NCBI RefSeq assembly: GCF_026341515.1
Contig: NZ_JAPEOK010000001.1
Location: forward strand, 9,424,001 to 9,488,000
Length of the DNA: 64,000 bases
Direction of reading: 5' to 3'
Source of the DNA: Streptomyces sp. NBC_00878
GTDB lineage: Bacteria; Actinomycetota; Actinomycetes; Streptomycetales; Streptomycetaceae
How positions within the stretch are numbered: the first letter of the stretch is position 1; every line of letters begins with the position of its first letter. This document shows, piece by piece, positions 47,208 through 57,115 of the stretch. The translations under genes were made by a program, and so were the position numbers. The notes under the pieces were generated by a model, which did not search any database, was not told the DNA's origin, and worked only from the letters and a program-made list of their open reading frames with translations.

Positions 47208-48158
47208 ATGACCGAGTCCTTCGACCTGATCACCATGGGTCGCATCGGGGTCGATCTCTACCCTCTGCAGACGGGCGTGCCGCTCGCGCGTGTCGAAACC
47301 TTCGGTAAATTCCTCGGCGGTTCGGCGGCCAACGTGGCGGTCGCCGCGGCCCGGCTGGGCCGTTCCACAGCGATCGTCACCCGGACCGGCGATGATCCCT
47401 TCGGAGCCTATCTGCACCAGGCTCTCAAGGAGTTCGGGGTCGACGATCGCTGGGTCACCCCCGTCGAGGAGTACCCGACGCCGGTCACGTTCTGTGAGAT
47501 CTTCCCGCCCGACGACTTCCCGCTGTACTTCTACCGGCAGCCCAAGGCGCCCGATCTGGAGATCCGCACCGACGAGCTCGACTTCTTCGCCATCCGCGCG
47601 GCGCGGATCTTCTGGATCACCGGCACCGGTCTGAGCGAGGAGCCCAGCCGCTCCGCCACGCTCGCGGCTCTCAAGGCGCGCGCCAAGGCCGGCACCACCG
47701 TCTTCGACCTCGACTGGCGCCCCATGTTCTGGAAGGACCCGGACGAGGCCCGCGCGTACTACACCGAAGCCCTGCGGCACGTCACCGTCGCCGTCGGCAA
47801 CCTCGACGAGTGCGAGGTCGCCACCGGGGTCCGCGAGCCGCGCGCCTGCGCCGACGCCCTCCTCGAAGCGGGCGTGGAGCTGGCCGTCGTCAAGCAGGGC
47901 CCGAAGGGCGTCCTCGCCGTCCACCGCGACGGCACCACCGCCGAAGTGCCGCCCGTACCCGTCGAGGTGGTCAACGGCCTCGGCGCCGGCGACGCGTTCG
48001 GCGGCTCGCTCTGCCACGGGCTGCTGGCCGGCTGGGAACTGGAGAAGACGATGCGGTATGCCAACGCGGCCGGCGCCCTGGTCGCCTCCCGCCTCGCCTG
48101 CTCCTCCGCGATGCCGACCGCCACCGAGGTCGAGGACCTCCTCGCCTCCCGCGCCTGA
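47208..48158 (+). CDS. iolC: 5-dehydro-2-deoxygluconokinase
   Basis: 316 residues, PfkB/ribokinase family. N-terminal GRIGVDLYPLQTGVPL and the glycine motif KFLGGSAANVAVAAARLG. C-terminal signature VNGLGAGDAFGGSLCHGLLA with the catalytic Asp. It phosphorylates 2-deoxy-5-keto-gluconate in the inositol pathway. RBS ACGAGGAGCGACGCGT. First gene of the plus-strand operon. Confidence 0.93.
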   Translation: MTESFDLITMGRIGVDLYPLQTGVPLARVETFGKFLGGSAANVAVAAARLGRSTAIVTRTGDDPFGAYLHQALKEFGVDDRWVTPVEEYPTPVTFCEIFPPDDFPLYFYRQPKAPDLEIRTDELDFFAIRAARIFWITGTGLSEEPSRSATLAALKARAKAGTTVFDLDWRPMFWKDPDEARAYYTEALRHVTVAVGNLDECEVATGVREPRACADALLEAGVELAVVKQGPKGVLAVHRDGTTAEVPPVPVEVVNGLGAGDAFGGSLCHGLLAGWELEKTMRYANAAGALVASRLACSSAMPTATEVEDLLASRA

Positions 48159-48187
48159 CGCCGCCACCCCTGAACGGAGCCAGACCC

Positions 48188-49066
48188 TTGACCATCACCA
48201 TCCCCGACCTCGTCAGGGTGCGCGCCCGGCACCCGGAGGCGGTGGCCGAAGCGGCCGCCCGCCGGACCCGGCGCCCCCTCGTCGGCGACAGCGGCCGCCT
48301 CATGATCGTGGCGGCCGACCACCCGGCACGCGGCGCCCTCGGAGTCGGCGACCGCAGGCTGGCGATGGCCAACCGCGCCGACCTGCTGGAGCGCCTGTGC
48401 GTCGCGCTGTCGCGGCCCGGCGTGGACGGGGTGCTCGGCACCGCCGACATCCTGGACGACCTGCTCCTGCTCGGCGCGCTGGAGAACAAGGTCGTCATGG
48501 GTTCCATGAACCGCGGCGGTCTGGCCGGCGCCGTCTTCGAGATGGACGACCGGTTCACCGGACACCGCGCCGAGGACATCGCCCGGCTGAACTTCGACGC
48601 GGGCAAGCTGCTGGTGCGCGTCGACTACGACGACCCCGGCTCGCTGACCACCCTGGAGTCGACAGCCCGCGCGATCGACGGCATGGCCGCGCACCGGCTC
48701 CCCGTGTTCGTCGAGCCGTTCATCTCCCGCCGCGTCGAGGGCACGGTCCGCAACGACCTCACCGCCGAGGCCGTCACCCGCTCCATCGCCATCGCCTCCG
48801 GCCTCGGCGGCACCTCCGCCTACACCTGGCTGAAACTCCCCGTCACCAGCGACCCGGACGACATGGCCGCCGTGCTGGAGACGTCGACCCTGCCCGCCGT
48901 CCTGCTCGGTGGCGAGGTCGGCAAGGACCAGGAGGGCGCGTACGAGAGATGGCGCAAGGCCCTGCGACTGCCCACCGTCCAGGGTCTGGTCGTCGGCCGG
49001 TCCCTGCTCTATCCCGCCGAGGGCAGTGTGGAGACCGCGGTGGACACCGCGGTCGGCCTGCTCTGA
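48188..49066 (+). CDS. Cgl0159-type (beta/alpha)8 aldolase-like protein
   Basis: 292 residues with a TTG start (RBS CGGAGC seven bases before). A class-I aldolase-like barrel: RLMIVAADHPARGALGVGDR, LLLGALENKVVMGSMNRGGL, DAGKLLVRVDYDDPGSLTTL with a probable Schiff-base lysine nearby, and AVLLGGEVGKDQEGAYERW. In actinobacterial iol clusters this family takes the place of IolJ, splitting the phosphorylated intermediate into dihydroxyacetone phosphate and malonate semialdehyde; this is inferred from context. Confidence 0.82.
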   Translation: MTITIPDLVRVRARHPEAVAEAAARRTRRPLVGDSGRLMIVAADHPARGALGVGDRRLAMANRADLLERLCVALSRPGVDGVLGTADILDDLLLLGALENKVVMGSMNRGGLAGAVFEMDDRFTGHRAEDIARLNFDAGKLLVRVDYDDPGSLTTLESTARAIDGMAAHRLPVFVEPFISRRVEGTVRNDLTAEAVTRSIAIASGLGGTSAYTWLKLPVTSDPDDMAAVLETSTLPAVLLGGEVGKDQEGAYERWRKALRLPTVQGLVVGRSLLYPAEGSVETAVDTAVGLL

Positions 49067-49085
49067 CCGGAAGGACCCACCACAC

Positions 49086-49970
49086 ATGACCAGCGCATAC
49101 CACCTGCCCGCGGGTAAGGCCACGAGCGGCCCGTACGCCGTGGACATCACGCCGGAGAGCGCCGGCTGGGACTACTCCAGCTTCCGCGTCCTCGAACTTC
49201 CGCCCGGCGGCACGCACTTGTTCACCGCCGGGGACAGCGAGTGGATCGTGACCTCGCTCAGTGGCGGCTGCGCCGTCACCGTCAGCGACGACTTCGGCCG
49301 CGACGCCTTTGAACTGCGGGGCCGCACCGACGTGTTCAGCGCCGCCAGCGATTTCGTATACGTTCCGCGCGACGCGACCGCCGCCCTCTCCTCGGCCGAC
49401 GGAGGGCGCTTCGCGCTCTCCGGGGCCCGCTGCTCCCGCCGCCTGCCGGCCCGCTACGGGCCCGCCGAGTCCGTCCCGGTCGAGCTGCGCGGCGCCGGCA
49501 ACTGCTCCCGCATGGTCCGCAACTTCGGCGCGGCCGGGGCCTTCGAGTGCGACAAGCTCATCGCGGTCGAGGTGATCACTCCGGGCGGCAACTGGTCCTC
49601 GTACCCGCCGCACAAGCACGACGAGCACCGGCCGGGCGAGGAGTCCGAGCTGGAGGAGGTCTACTACTTCGAGATCGCCGACCACGAGGGCACGCCCGGC
49701 GTCGGCTACCAGCGGGTCTCCCCGTCCGGCCACGGCAGCGGCACGGACGTGCTCGCCGAGGTGCGCGACGGTGACATCGTCCTGGTCCCCGACGGCTGGC
49801 ACGGCCCTTCCATCGCCGTGCCCGGCCACGACATGTACTACCTCAACGTCATGGCGGGCCCCGACGCCGATCGGAGCTGGCTGATCTGCGACCACCCCGA
49901 CCACACCTGGATCCGCGACACCTGGCCGAGCCAGCCCGTCGACCCCCGGCTGACCCGAACCACCCAGTGA
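49086..49970 (+). CDS. iolB: 5-deoxy-glucuronate isomerase
   Basis: 294 residues. Double-cupin IolB fold with the metal-binding motif NWSSYPPHKHDEHRPGEESE and the late half VYYFEIADHEGTPGVGYQRV, GDIVLVPDGWHGPSIAVPGH. It converts 5-deoxy-glucuronate to 2-deoxy-5-keto-gluconate, substrate of IolC. Tight operon spacing to both neighbours. Confidence 0.95.
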   Translation: MTSAYHLPAGKATSGPYAVDITPESAGWDYSSFRVLELPPGGTHLFTAGDSEWIVTSLSGGCAVTVSDDFGRDAFELRGRTDVFSAASDFVYVPRDATAALSSADGGRFALSGARCSRRLPARYGPAESVPVELRGAGNCSRMVRNFGAAGAFECDKLIAVEVITPGGNWSSYPPHKHDEHRPGEESELEEVYYFEIADHEGTPGVGYQRVSPSGHGSGTDVLAEVRDGDIVLVPDGWHGPSIAVPGHDMYYLNVMAGPDADRSWLICDHPDHTWIRDTWPSQPVDPRLTRTTQ

Positions 49971-49977
49971 GGAACCG

Positions 49978-51852
49978 ATGAGCCGCTCCACCCTCCGCCT
50001 GACCGTCGCCCAGGCACTGGTGCGTTTCCTGGCCGCGCAGTACACGGAACGCGACGGCGTACGGCACCGGCTGATCGCCGGTACCTGGGGGATCTTCGGC
50101 CACGGCAATGTCGCCGGGATCGGCCAGGCGCTCCTTGAGGCCGGCGAGGAGACCATGCCGTTCCACCAGGGCCGCAACGAACAGGCCATGGTGCACGCCG
50201 CGGTCGGGCACGCCCGCCAGCTCAACCGGCTCTCCGCCCAGGCGGTCACCACCTCCATCGGCCCCGGCGCGACCAACCTGGTCACCGGCGCCGCCCTGGC
50301 CACGGTCAACCGCCTCCCGGTGCTGCTCCTGCCCGGCGACTACTTCGCGACCCGCGCCGCCGACCCGCTGCTCCAGCAGTTGGAGCACCCCGTAGAGGCG
50401 GACCTGTCGGTCAACGACACGCTGCGTCCGGTCTCCCGCTACTTCGACCGGATCACCCGCCCCGAGGCGCTGATCCCGTCCGCCCTGAACGCGATGCGCG
50501 TGCTCGCCGACCCGGTCGAGACCGGCGCCGTCACCCTCGCCCTGCCGCAGGACGTCCAGGCCGAGGCGTACGACTGGCCCGAGGAGTTCTTCGCCGACCG
50601 GATCTGGCACGTACGCCGCCCGGCGCCCGAACCGGCCGAGCTCGCGGCCGCCGCCGAAGCCGTACGGAACGCGCGGCGCCCCCTGATCGTCGCGGGCGGC
50701 GGAATCCACCACAGCGAGGCCGAGCCGGCCCTCAAGGCGTTCGTGGAGGCCACCGGCATCCCGGTCGCCTCCACCCAGGCCGGCAAGGGCTCCCTGCGCC
50801 ACGACCACCCGGCGGACCTCGGTGGCGTCGGCCACACCGGTACCGCTGTCGCCGACGAACTGGCCCGCACCGCCGACCTGGTCATCGGTGTCGGCACCCG
50901 CTACACGGACTTCACCACCGCCTCCGCCACGCTCTTCCAGGAGCCGGACGTGCGGTTCCTGAACCTCAACGTCACCGCCTTCGACGCGCACAAGCTGAGC
51001 GCACGGACCCTGGTCGCCGACGCCCGCGCCGGTCTCGAAGCCCTCACCGAGGCGCTGTCCGGCCACCGAGTGGACGTGGCGTACGAGGCCGAGTACCGCG
51101 CGGGCAAGGAGCGCTGGGACGCGGTCGTGGACGCCGTCTACCGGGCGGACGACGAGTACGCGGTACCCACCCAGACCCAGGTCCTGGGCGCCCTGGACGC
51201 CGTGGTCGGCGACGACGACGTCGTCATCAACGCGGCCGGCTCGCTCCCCGGCGACCTGCACAAGCTCTGGCGTGCGCGCGGCCCGCGCCAGTACCACCTG
51301 GAGTACGGCTTCTCCTGCATGGGCTACGAGATCCCGGCGGGCATCGGTGTCCAGCAGGCGGCCCCCGGCACCCCCGTGTGGTCGCTGGTCGGCGACGGCA
51401 CGTACCTGATGATGCCCACCGAGATCGTCACCGCCGTCCAGGAGGGCCTGCCCGTCAACCTGGTGCTGATCCAGAACCACGGGTACGCGTCCATCGGCGG
51501 CCTCTCCGAGTCGGTCGGCGGTGAGCGGTTCGGTACCGCCTACCGCTACCGGGCCGCCGACGGGACCTTCACCGGCGCCCCGCTGCCCGTGGACCTGGCC
51601 GCCAATGTCGCCAGCCTCGGCATGGACGTCCTGCGCGCCAAGACCGTCCGCGAACTGCGCGACGCCCTGGCCACGGCCCGCGCCTCGGACCGGCCGACGT
51701 GCGTGTATGTCGAGACCGACCCGACGCCCACCGCGCCCGCCGCAGAGGCCTGGTGGGACGTACCGGTCGCCGAGGTCGCCTCCCGCGAGGCGGCCGCCCG
51801 CGCCCGCGAAACGTACGACCAGCGCGTCGTCGACCGCCGCCGCCACCTCTGA
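49978..51852 (+). CDS. iolD: 3D-(3,5/4)-trihydroxycyclohexane-1,2-dione hydrolase
   Basis: 624 residues, a complete thiamine-diphosphate enzyme. N-terminal domain with the catalytic Glu region (GRNEQAMVHAAVGHARQLNR) and TSIGPGATNLVTGAALATVN. C-terminal ThDP motif LVGDGTYLMMPTEIVTAVQE through LVLIQNHGYASIGGLSESVG. It opens the ring of the inositol-derived dione. Starts eight bases after iolB. Confidence 0.95.
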   Translation: MSRSTLRLTVAQALVRFLAAQYTERDGVRHRLIAGTWGIFGHGNVAGIGQALLEAGEETMPFHQGRNEQAMVHAAVGHARQLNRLSAQAVTTSIGPGATNLVTGAALATVNRLPVLLLPGDYFATRAADPLLQQLEHPVEADLSVNDTLRPVSRYFDRITRPEALIPSALNAMRVLADPVETGAVTLALPQDVQAEAYDWPEEFFADRIWHVRRPAPEPAELAAAAEAVRNARRPLIVAGGGIHHSEAEPALKAFVEATGIPVASTQAGKGSLRHDHPADLGGVGHTGTAVADELARTADLVIGVGTRYTDFTTASATLFQEPDVRFLNLNVTAFDAHKLSARTLVADARAGLEALTEALSGHRVDVAYEAEYRAGKERWDAVVDAVYRADDEYAVPTQTQVLGALDAVVGDDDVVINAAGSLPGDLHKLWRARGPRQYHLEYGFSCMGYEIPAGIGVQQAAPGTPVWSLVGDGTYLMMPTEIVTAVQEGLPVNLVLIQNHGYASIGGLSESVGGERFGTAYRYRAADGTFTGAPLPVDLAANVASLGMDVLRAKTVRELRDALATARASDRPTCVYVETDPTPTAPAAEAWWDVPVAEVASREAAARARETYDQRVVDRRRHL

Positions 51853-51898
51853 TTCCCCCCTCCCTGAATCACCTGCTCACGAAAAGGATCCGCACCTC

Positions 51899-53395
<1,497 letters not shown>

Positions 53396-53413
53396 CGGAA
53401 CCCACACCCCAAG

Positions 53414-53442
53414 GAGGCCGTGCCCGTCGGCGGCACGGCCTC
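53414..53442 (+). terminator. terminator after mmsA
   Basis: 11-bp arms GAGGCCGTGCC and GGCACGGCCTC around a 7-base loop, 18 bases after the mmsA stop. It would partly separate the regulator gene from the catabolic operon. Confidence 0.65.
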
Positions 53443-53517
53443 ACCGCAGCGGTCCGTGGCACCGGCACGATCTGCCGGACGCCACGCACCGACGGACACG
53501 CGAAGGGAGGGGCTCCC

Positions 53518-54300
53518 GTGGCAGAGACCGAAACCGCACGCCCGGCCACCGCCGCGGCCTTCGACAGCCTGGAGGTCGCCCTGGACCGGGGCAGCCCGAT
53601 CCCGCTCTACTACCAGCTCGCGCAGCAACTGGAGTCGGCGATCGAGCACGGGGCGCTCGCCCCGGGCAACCTGCTGGGCAACGAGGTGGACATCGCCGCC
53701 CGGCTCGGTCTGTCCCGGCCGACCGTCCGCCAGGCCATCCAGTCCCTGGTGGACAAGGGCCTGCTGGTGCGCCGACGCGGCATCGGCACCCAGGTGGTGC
53801 ACAGCCAGGTCCGGCGTTCACTGGAACTGAGCAGCCTGTACGACGACCTGGCGGCCGCCGGGCAGAGCCCCGCCACCCGGGTACTGCGCAACGACATCGA
53901 GTCGGCCTCCCCGGAGGTCGCCGCGGCTCTCGGCATCCCCGAGGGCCGGGACGTCATCGTGCTCGAAAGGCTGCGCTCCACCTACGGCGAACCCGTGGCC
54001 CACCTGTCCAACTACCTGCCCGCCACACTCCTCGACCTGGACACCGAACGGCTGGAGGAGACCGGCCTCTACCGGATGATGCGGGCCGCCGGAATCACCC
54101 TGCACAGCGCCCACCAGACCGTGGGCGCCCGCTGCGCCACCGCCGACGAGGGAAGCCTGCTCCACGAGGTGGAGGGCGCCGCGCTGCTCACCATGTGCCG
54201 CACGGCCTACGACGACACCGGTCGGGCCGTGGAGTACGGCACCCACGTCTACCGCGCCGCGCGCTACACGTTCGACTTCCAACTGCTCGTCCGACCCTGA
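53518..54300 (+). CDS. GntR-family (HutC/UTRA) regulator of the inositol genes
   Basis: 260 residues, GTG start. N-terminal GntR winged helix (about 20-90): PLYYQLAQQLESAIEHGALA, DIAARLGLSRPTVRQAIQSL, RRRGIGTQVV. C-terminal UTRA effector domain (about 105-255) with VIVLERLRSTYGEPVAHLSN and MCRTAYDDTGRAVEYGTHVY. It probably represses both divergent operons from 47054-47117 and responds to an inositol intermediate. Position and family support this; binding is not shown. Confidence 0.85.
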   Translation: MAETETARPATAAAFDSLEVALDRGSPIPLYYQLAQQLESAIEHGALAPGNLLGNEVDIAARLGLSRPTVRQAIQSLVDKGLLVRRRGIGTQVVHSQVRRSLELSSLYDDLAAAGQSPATRVLRNDIESASPEVAAALGIPEGRDVIVLERLRSTYGEPVAHLSNYLPATLLDLDTERLEETGLYRMMRAAGITLHSAHQTVGARCATADEGSLLHEVEGAALLTMCRTAYDDTGRAVEYGTHVYRAARYTFDFQLLVRP

Positions 54301-54418
54301 TCGGCTGCGGCCACCGGGGTGGGAAGGCGCCCGCGGCGGTACGTTGGGCCCGTATCGCACGGGCGCACGGAGCGTGGCGCACGGGAACGGACCACTCCCC
54401 GGGACGGAGGAGGTCAGT

Positions 54419-56887
54419 GTGGCGACGAGCGAGGAGAGCGGCGTGACGCGGCGGCGGGCCGACATGGCGGACGCCGCGGTCGTGCTGCTGGACGCCCGCA
54501 TGGCGGTGGCCGGCTGGACCGGTGACGCCGAGCGGCTCTTCGGCTATCGCCGGGCCGAGGTCGCGGGCCGGGCCGCGACCGACCTGCTGATGCCCGAGGA
54601 CGCCGCGCGCCTGCCCGACCTGAGTCGCCGCTGCGGACGGCACGGCGGCTGGACCGGACTCCTCGCGGTGCGCCACCGCGACGGGCACCCGGTCGTCACG
54701 ACCGTACGGGTCGTACCGGCCGTGGAGGCCGCGGAGGGCCCGCCGCGCTGGGTGGTCCTGGCCGCCGACTCGACCGGCGCCGCGGGCTGGGACATGAGCC
54801 GCACCGTGCTGGAGAGGCTGGCCTCGCACTCGCCCATCGGCCTGGCCATCGTCGACGAGGACCTGCGGTACGTGTGGTCGAACGCGGCCCTGGAGCAGTT
54901 CGGCGGCGGACCCGCGCACGAACGGATCGGGAAACGGCTCGCCGACATCCAGCCCGGCCTGGACGCCCAGGCGCTGGAAGCGGTGATGCGTCAGGTCCTG
55001 GAGACCGGCGAGTCGGTCGTCGGCTACGAACACTTCGGTGCGGTCCGCTCGGCGCCGCACCGGTACACGGCCCACGCGATGTCGTTCACCCGGCTCGACG
55101 ACGACCACGGCAACCCGCTCGGCGTGTACTACACCGTGGTGGACGTCACCGAGCGCCACCGGGCCCGTGCCCGCCTCACCCTTCTGGACCAGGCGGGCAA
55201 GTGCATCGGCCGCACCCTGGACGTCATGCGCACCGCGCAGGAGCTGGCCGACGTGGCGGTGCCGGGCCTCGCCGACTTCGTCACGGTCGATCTGCTGGAG
55301 ACCGTCCTCGAAGGAGGCGAGCCCGCCCCCGGACCGCTGAGCGCCGCGGACCCCGTGCCGCTGCGGCGGGCCGGCCACCAGTCGGTGAACGAGGGCGTCC
55401 CGGAGGCCGTCGTCCAGATCGGGCAGGTGGCCTCCTACCTGGCCGGGGCGCCCCCGATCCGCGCGCTGGTCGGCGGCGAGTCCTGGATCGAGGAGCGGCT
55501 CGACCCGCTGGCCCCGGAATGGGCCACGGACATCACCCGGGCCGCCACGTTCCTCGACCTCGGACTGCACACCGCGATGATCGTGCCGGTGCGGGCGCGC
55601 GGCACCACGCTCGGGATCACCGCGTTCTTCCGGCGCCACCGACAGGACCCCTTCGACCAGGACGACCTGGGCCTGGCCGAGGAGTTCGTCGGCCGCGCGG
55701 CCCTGTGCCTCGACAACGCCCGCCGCTACACCCGGGAGCGCGACGCGGCCCTCGTACTGCAGCGCCATCTGCTGCCCCACCGGCTCCCCGAGCAGGACGC
55801 GATGGAGGTCGCCGCCCGCTACCGGCCGGCCGACGAGCTGACCGGACTCGGCGGCGACTGGTTCGACGTCATCCCGCTGTCGGGAGCGCGCGTCGCCCTG
55901 GTGGTGGGCGACGTCGTCGGCCACGGCATCGAGGCCGCCGCGGCCATGGGCCGGCTCCGGGCCGCCGTACAGACCCTCGCCGACCTGGACCTGCCGCCCG
56001 AGGAGGTCCTCGCACACCTCGACGACCTGGTCGACCGGGCCGGATACGAGGACGACTCCGTGGCGGCCGCCGGCGCCGGCGCCGACGGCGTCCGGGCGAA
56101 GGGCGCCAGCTGCCTGTACGCGGTCTACGACCCGGTCGGCGGCCGGTGCTCCATGGCCGCCGCGGGACACGGCCTGCCCGTGATCGTCGCGCCGGACGGC
56201 ACGGTCGACTTCCCCGAACTGCCGCCGGGCCCCGCGCTCGGCGTGAGCGGCCCGCCCTTCGAGTCGGTCGAACTGCCGCTCGCGGAAGGCAGCGTGCTCG
56301 CCCTGTGCACCGACGGACTGCTCGCCGCCGAGGGGCCTGCGCCGGAGCGGGACGCCGCCGCCGACCGGGAGCGGCTGCGCCGCGTGCTGGAGCGACCGGC
56401 GCCCAGCCTCGACGACCGCTGCCAGGCCGTGGTGGACGCGCTGGTCCCGGCGCGCCCGCCGGACGACGTGGTGCTGCTGATGGCCCGCGCCCGCCGCCTG
56501 GGCGCGGAACGGACGGTGTCCTGGGAGCTGCCCGTTGACCCGGCGGCCGTCGCCGACGTGCGCAAGCGGACGTCACGGCAGCTGTGCGAATGGGGCCTGG
56601 ACGAGCTGACCTTCACCACCGAACTCGTCGTCAGCGAACTCGTCACCAACGCGATCCGGCACGCCTCCGGGCCGATGAGACTGCGGCTGATCGTGTCACG
56701 GGCCCTGGTCTGCGAGGTCTGGGACGCCAGTGCCACCGCCCCGCACCTGCGCCATCCGAAGACGACCGACGAGGGCGGCCGCGGCCTGTTCCTGGTCTCC
56801 CAGTTCACCCAGCGCTGGGGGACGCGCTACACCCCGGACGGCAAGATCATCTGGACCGAGCAGTCACTGACGGGCCCGGAGATCTGA
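54419..56887 (+). CDS. PAS-GAF-SpoIIE phosphatase with ATPase domain
   Basis: 822 residues from the GTG at 54419 (GGAGGAGGTCA upstream). Order: two PAS domains (about 20-110 and 130-245: VAGWTGDAERLFGYRRAEVA; SHSPIGLAIVDEDLRYVWSN), a GAF domain (about 260-430), a SpoIIE/PP2C phosphatase (about 465-690) with GLGGDWFDVIPLSGARVALV, DVVGHGIEAAAAMGRLRA and ALCTDGLLAAEG, and a HATPase/RsbW-like domain (about 705-815, ELVVSELVTNAIRHASGPMR). It can dephosphorylate an anti-anti-sigma factor and also act as an anti-sigma kinase. Such fusions are very common in Streptomyces. No partner is adjacent. Confidence 0.92.
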   Translation: MATSEESGVTRRRADMADAAVVLLDARMAVAGWTGDAERLFGYRRAEVAGRAATDLLMPEDAARLPDLSRRCGRHGGWTGLLAVRHRDGHPVVTTVRVVPAVEAAEGPPRWVVLAADSTGAAGWDMSRTVLERLASHSPIGLAIVDEDLRYVWSNAALEQFGGGPAHERIGKRLADIQPGLDAQALEAVMRQVLETGESVVGYEHFGAVRSAPHRYTAHAMSFTRLDDDHGNPLGVYYTVVDVTERHRARARLTLLDQAGKCIGRTLDVMRTAQELADVAVPGLADFVTVDLLETVLEGGEPAPGPLSAADPVPLRRAGHQSVNEGVPEAVVQIGQVASYLAGAPPIRALVGGESWIEERLDPLAPEWATDITRAATFLDLGLHTAMIVPVRARGTTLGITAFFRRHRQDPFDQDDLGLAEEFVGRAALCLDNARRYTRERDAALVLQRHLLPHRLPEQDAMEVAARYRPADELTGLGGDWFDVIPLSGARVALVVGDVVGHGIEAAAAMGRLRAAVQTLADLDLPPEEVLAHLDDLVDRAGYEDDSVAAAGAGADGVRAKGASCLYAVYDPVGGRCSMAAAGHGLPVIVAPDGTVDFPELPPGPALGVSGPPFESVELPLAEGSVLALCTDGLLAAEGPAPERDAAADRERLRRVLERPAPSLDDRCQAVVDALVPARPPDDVVLLMARARRLGAERTVSWELPVDPAAVADVRKRTSRQLCEWGLDELTFTTELVVSELVTNAIRHASGPMRLRLIVSRALVCEVWDASATAPHLRHPKTTDEGGRGLFLVSQFTQRWGTRYTPDGKIIWTEQSLTGPEI

Positions 56888-57115
56888 GCGGGGCGCACGA
56901 CCAGGCGGCCCGGCGAGGCGGCCCGGCAGGGCCGCACGGGGCTGCGGTACGGGGCTGCGGCACGTTTCGCTCCGCTTTCTGCCGCGCCCGTTGTGCCTGA
57001 CGGGGCATTAAGTCACTTTTGTCGCATAGTGCGTCCGGAGGTCGACCCGGACCGGCCGTCCGCGCGCCCCGTGGTTCACCTCCTCGTGCCCGCACCCAAC
57101 GAGGAGTGACGCCTC

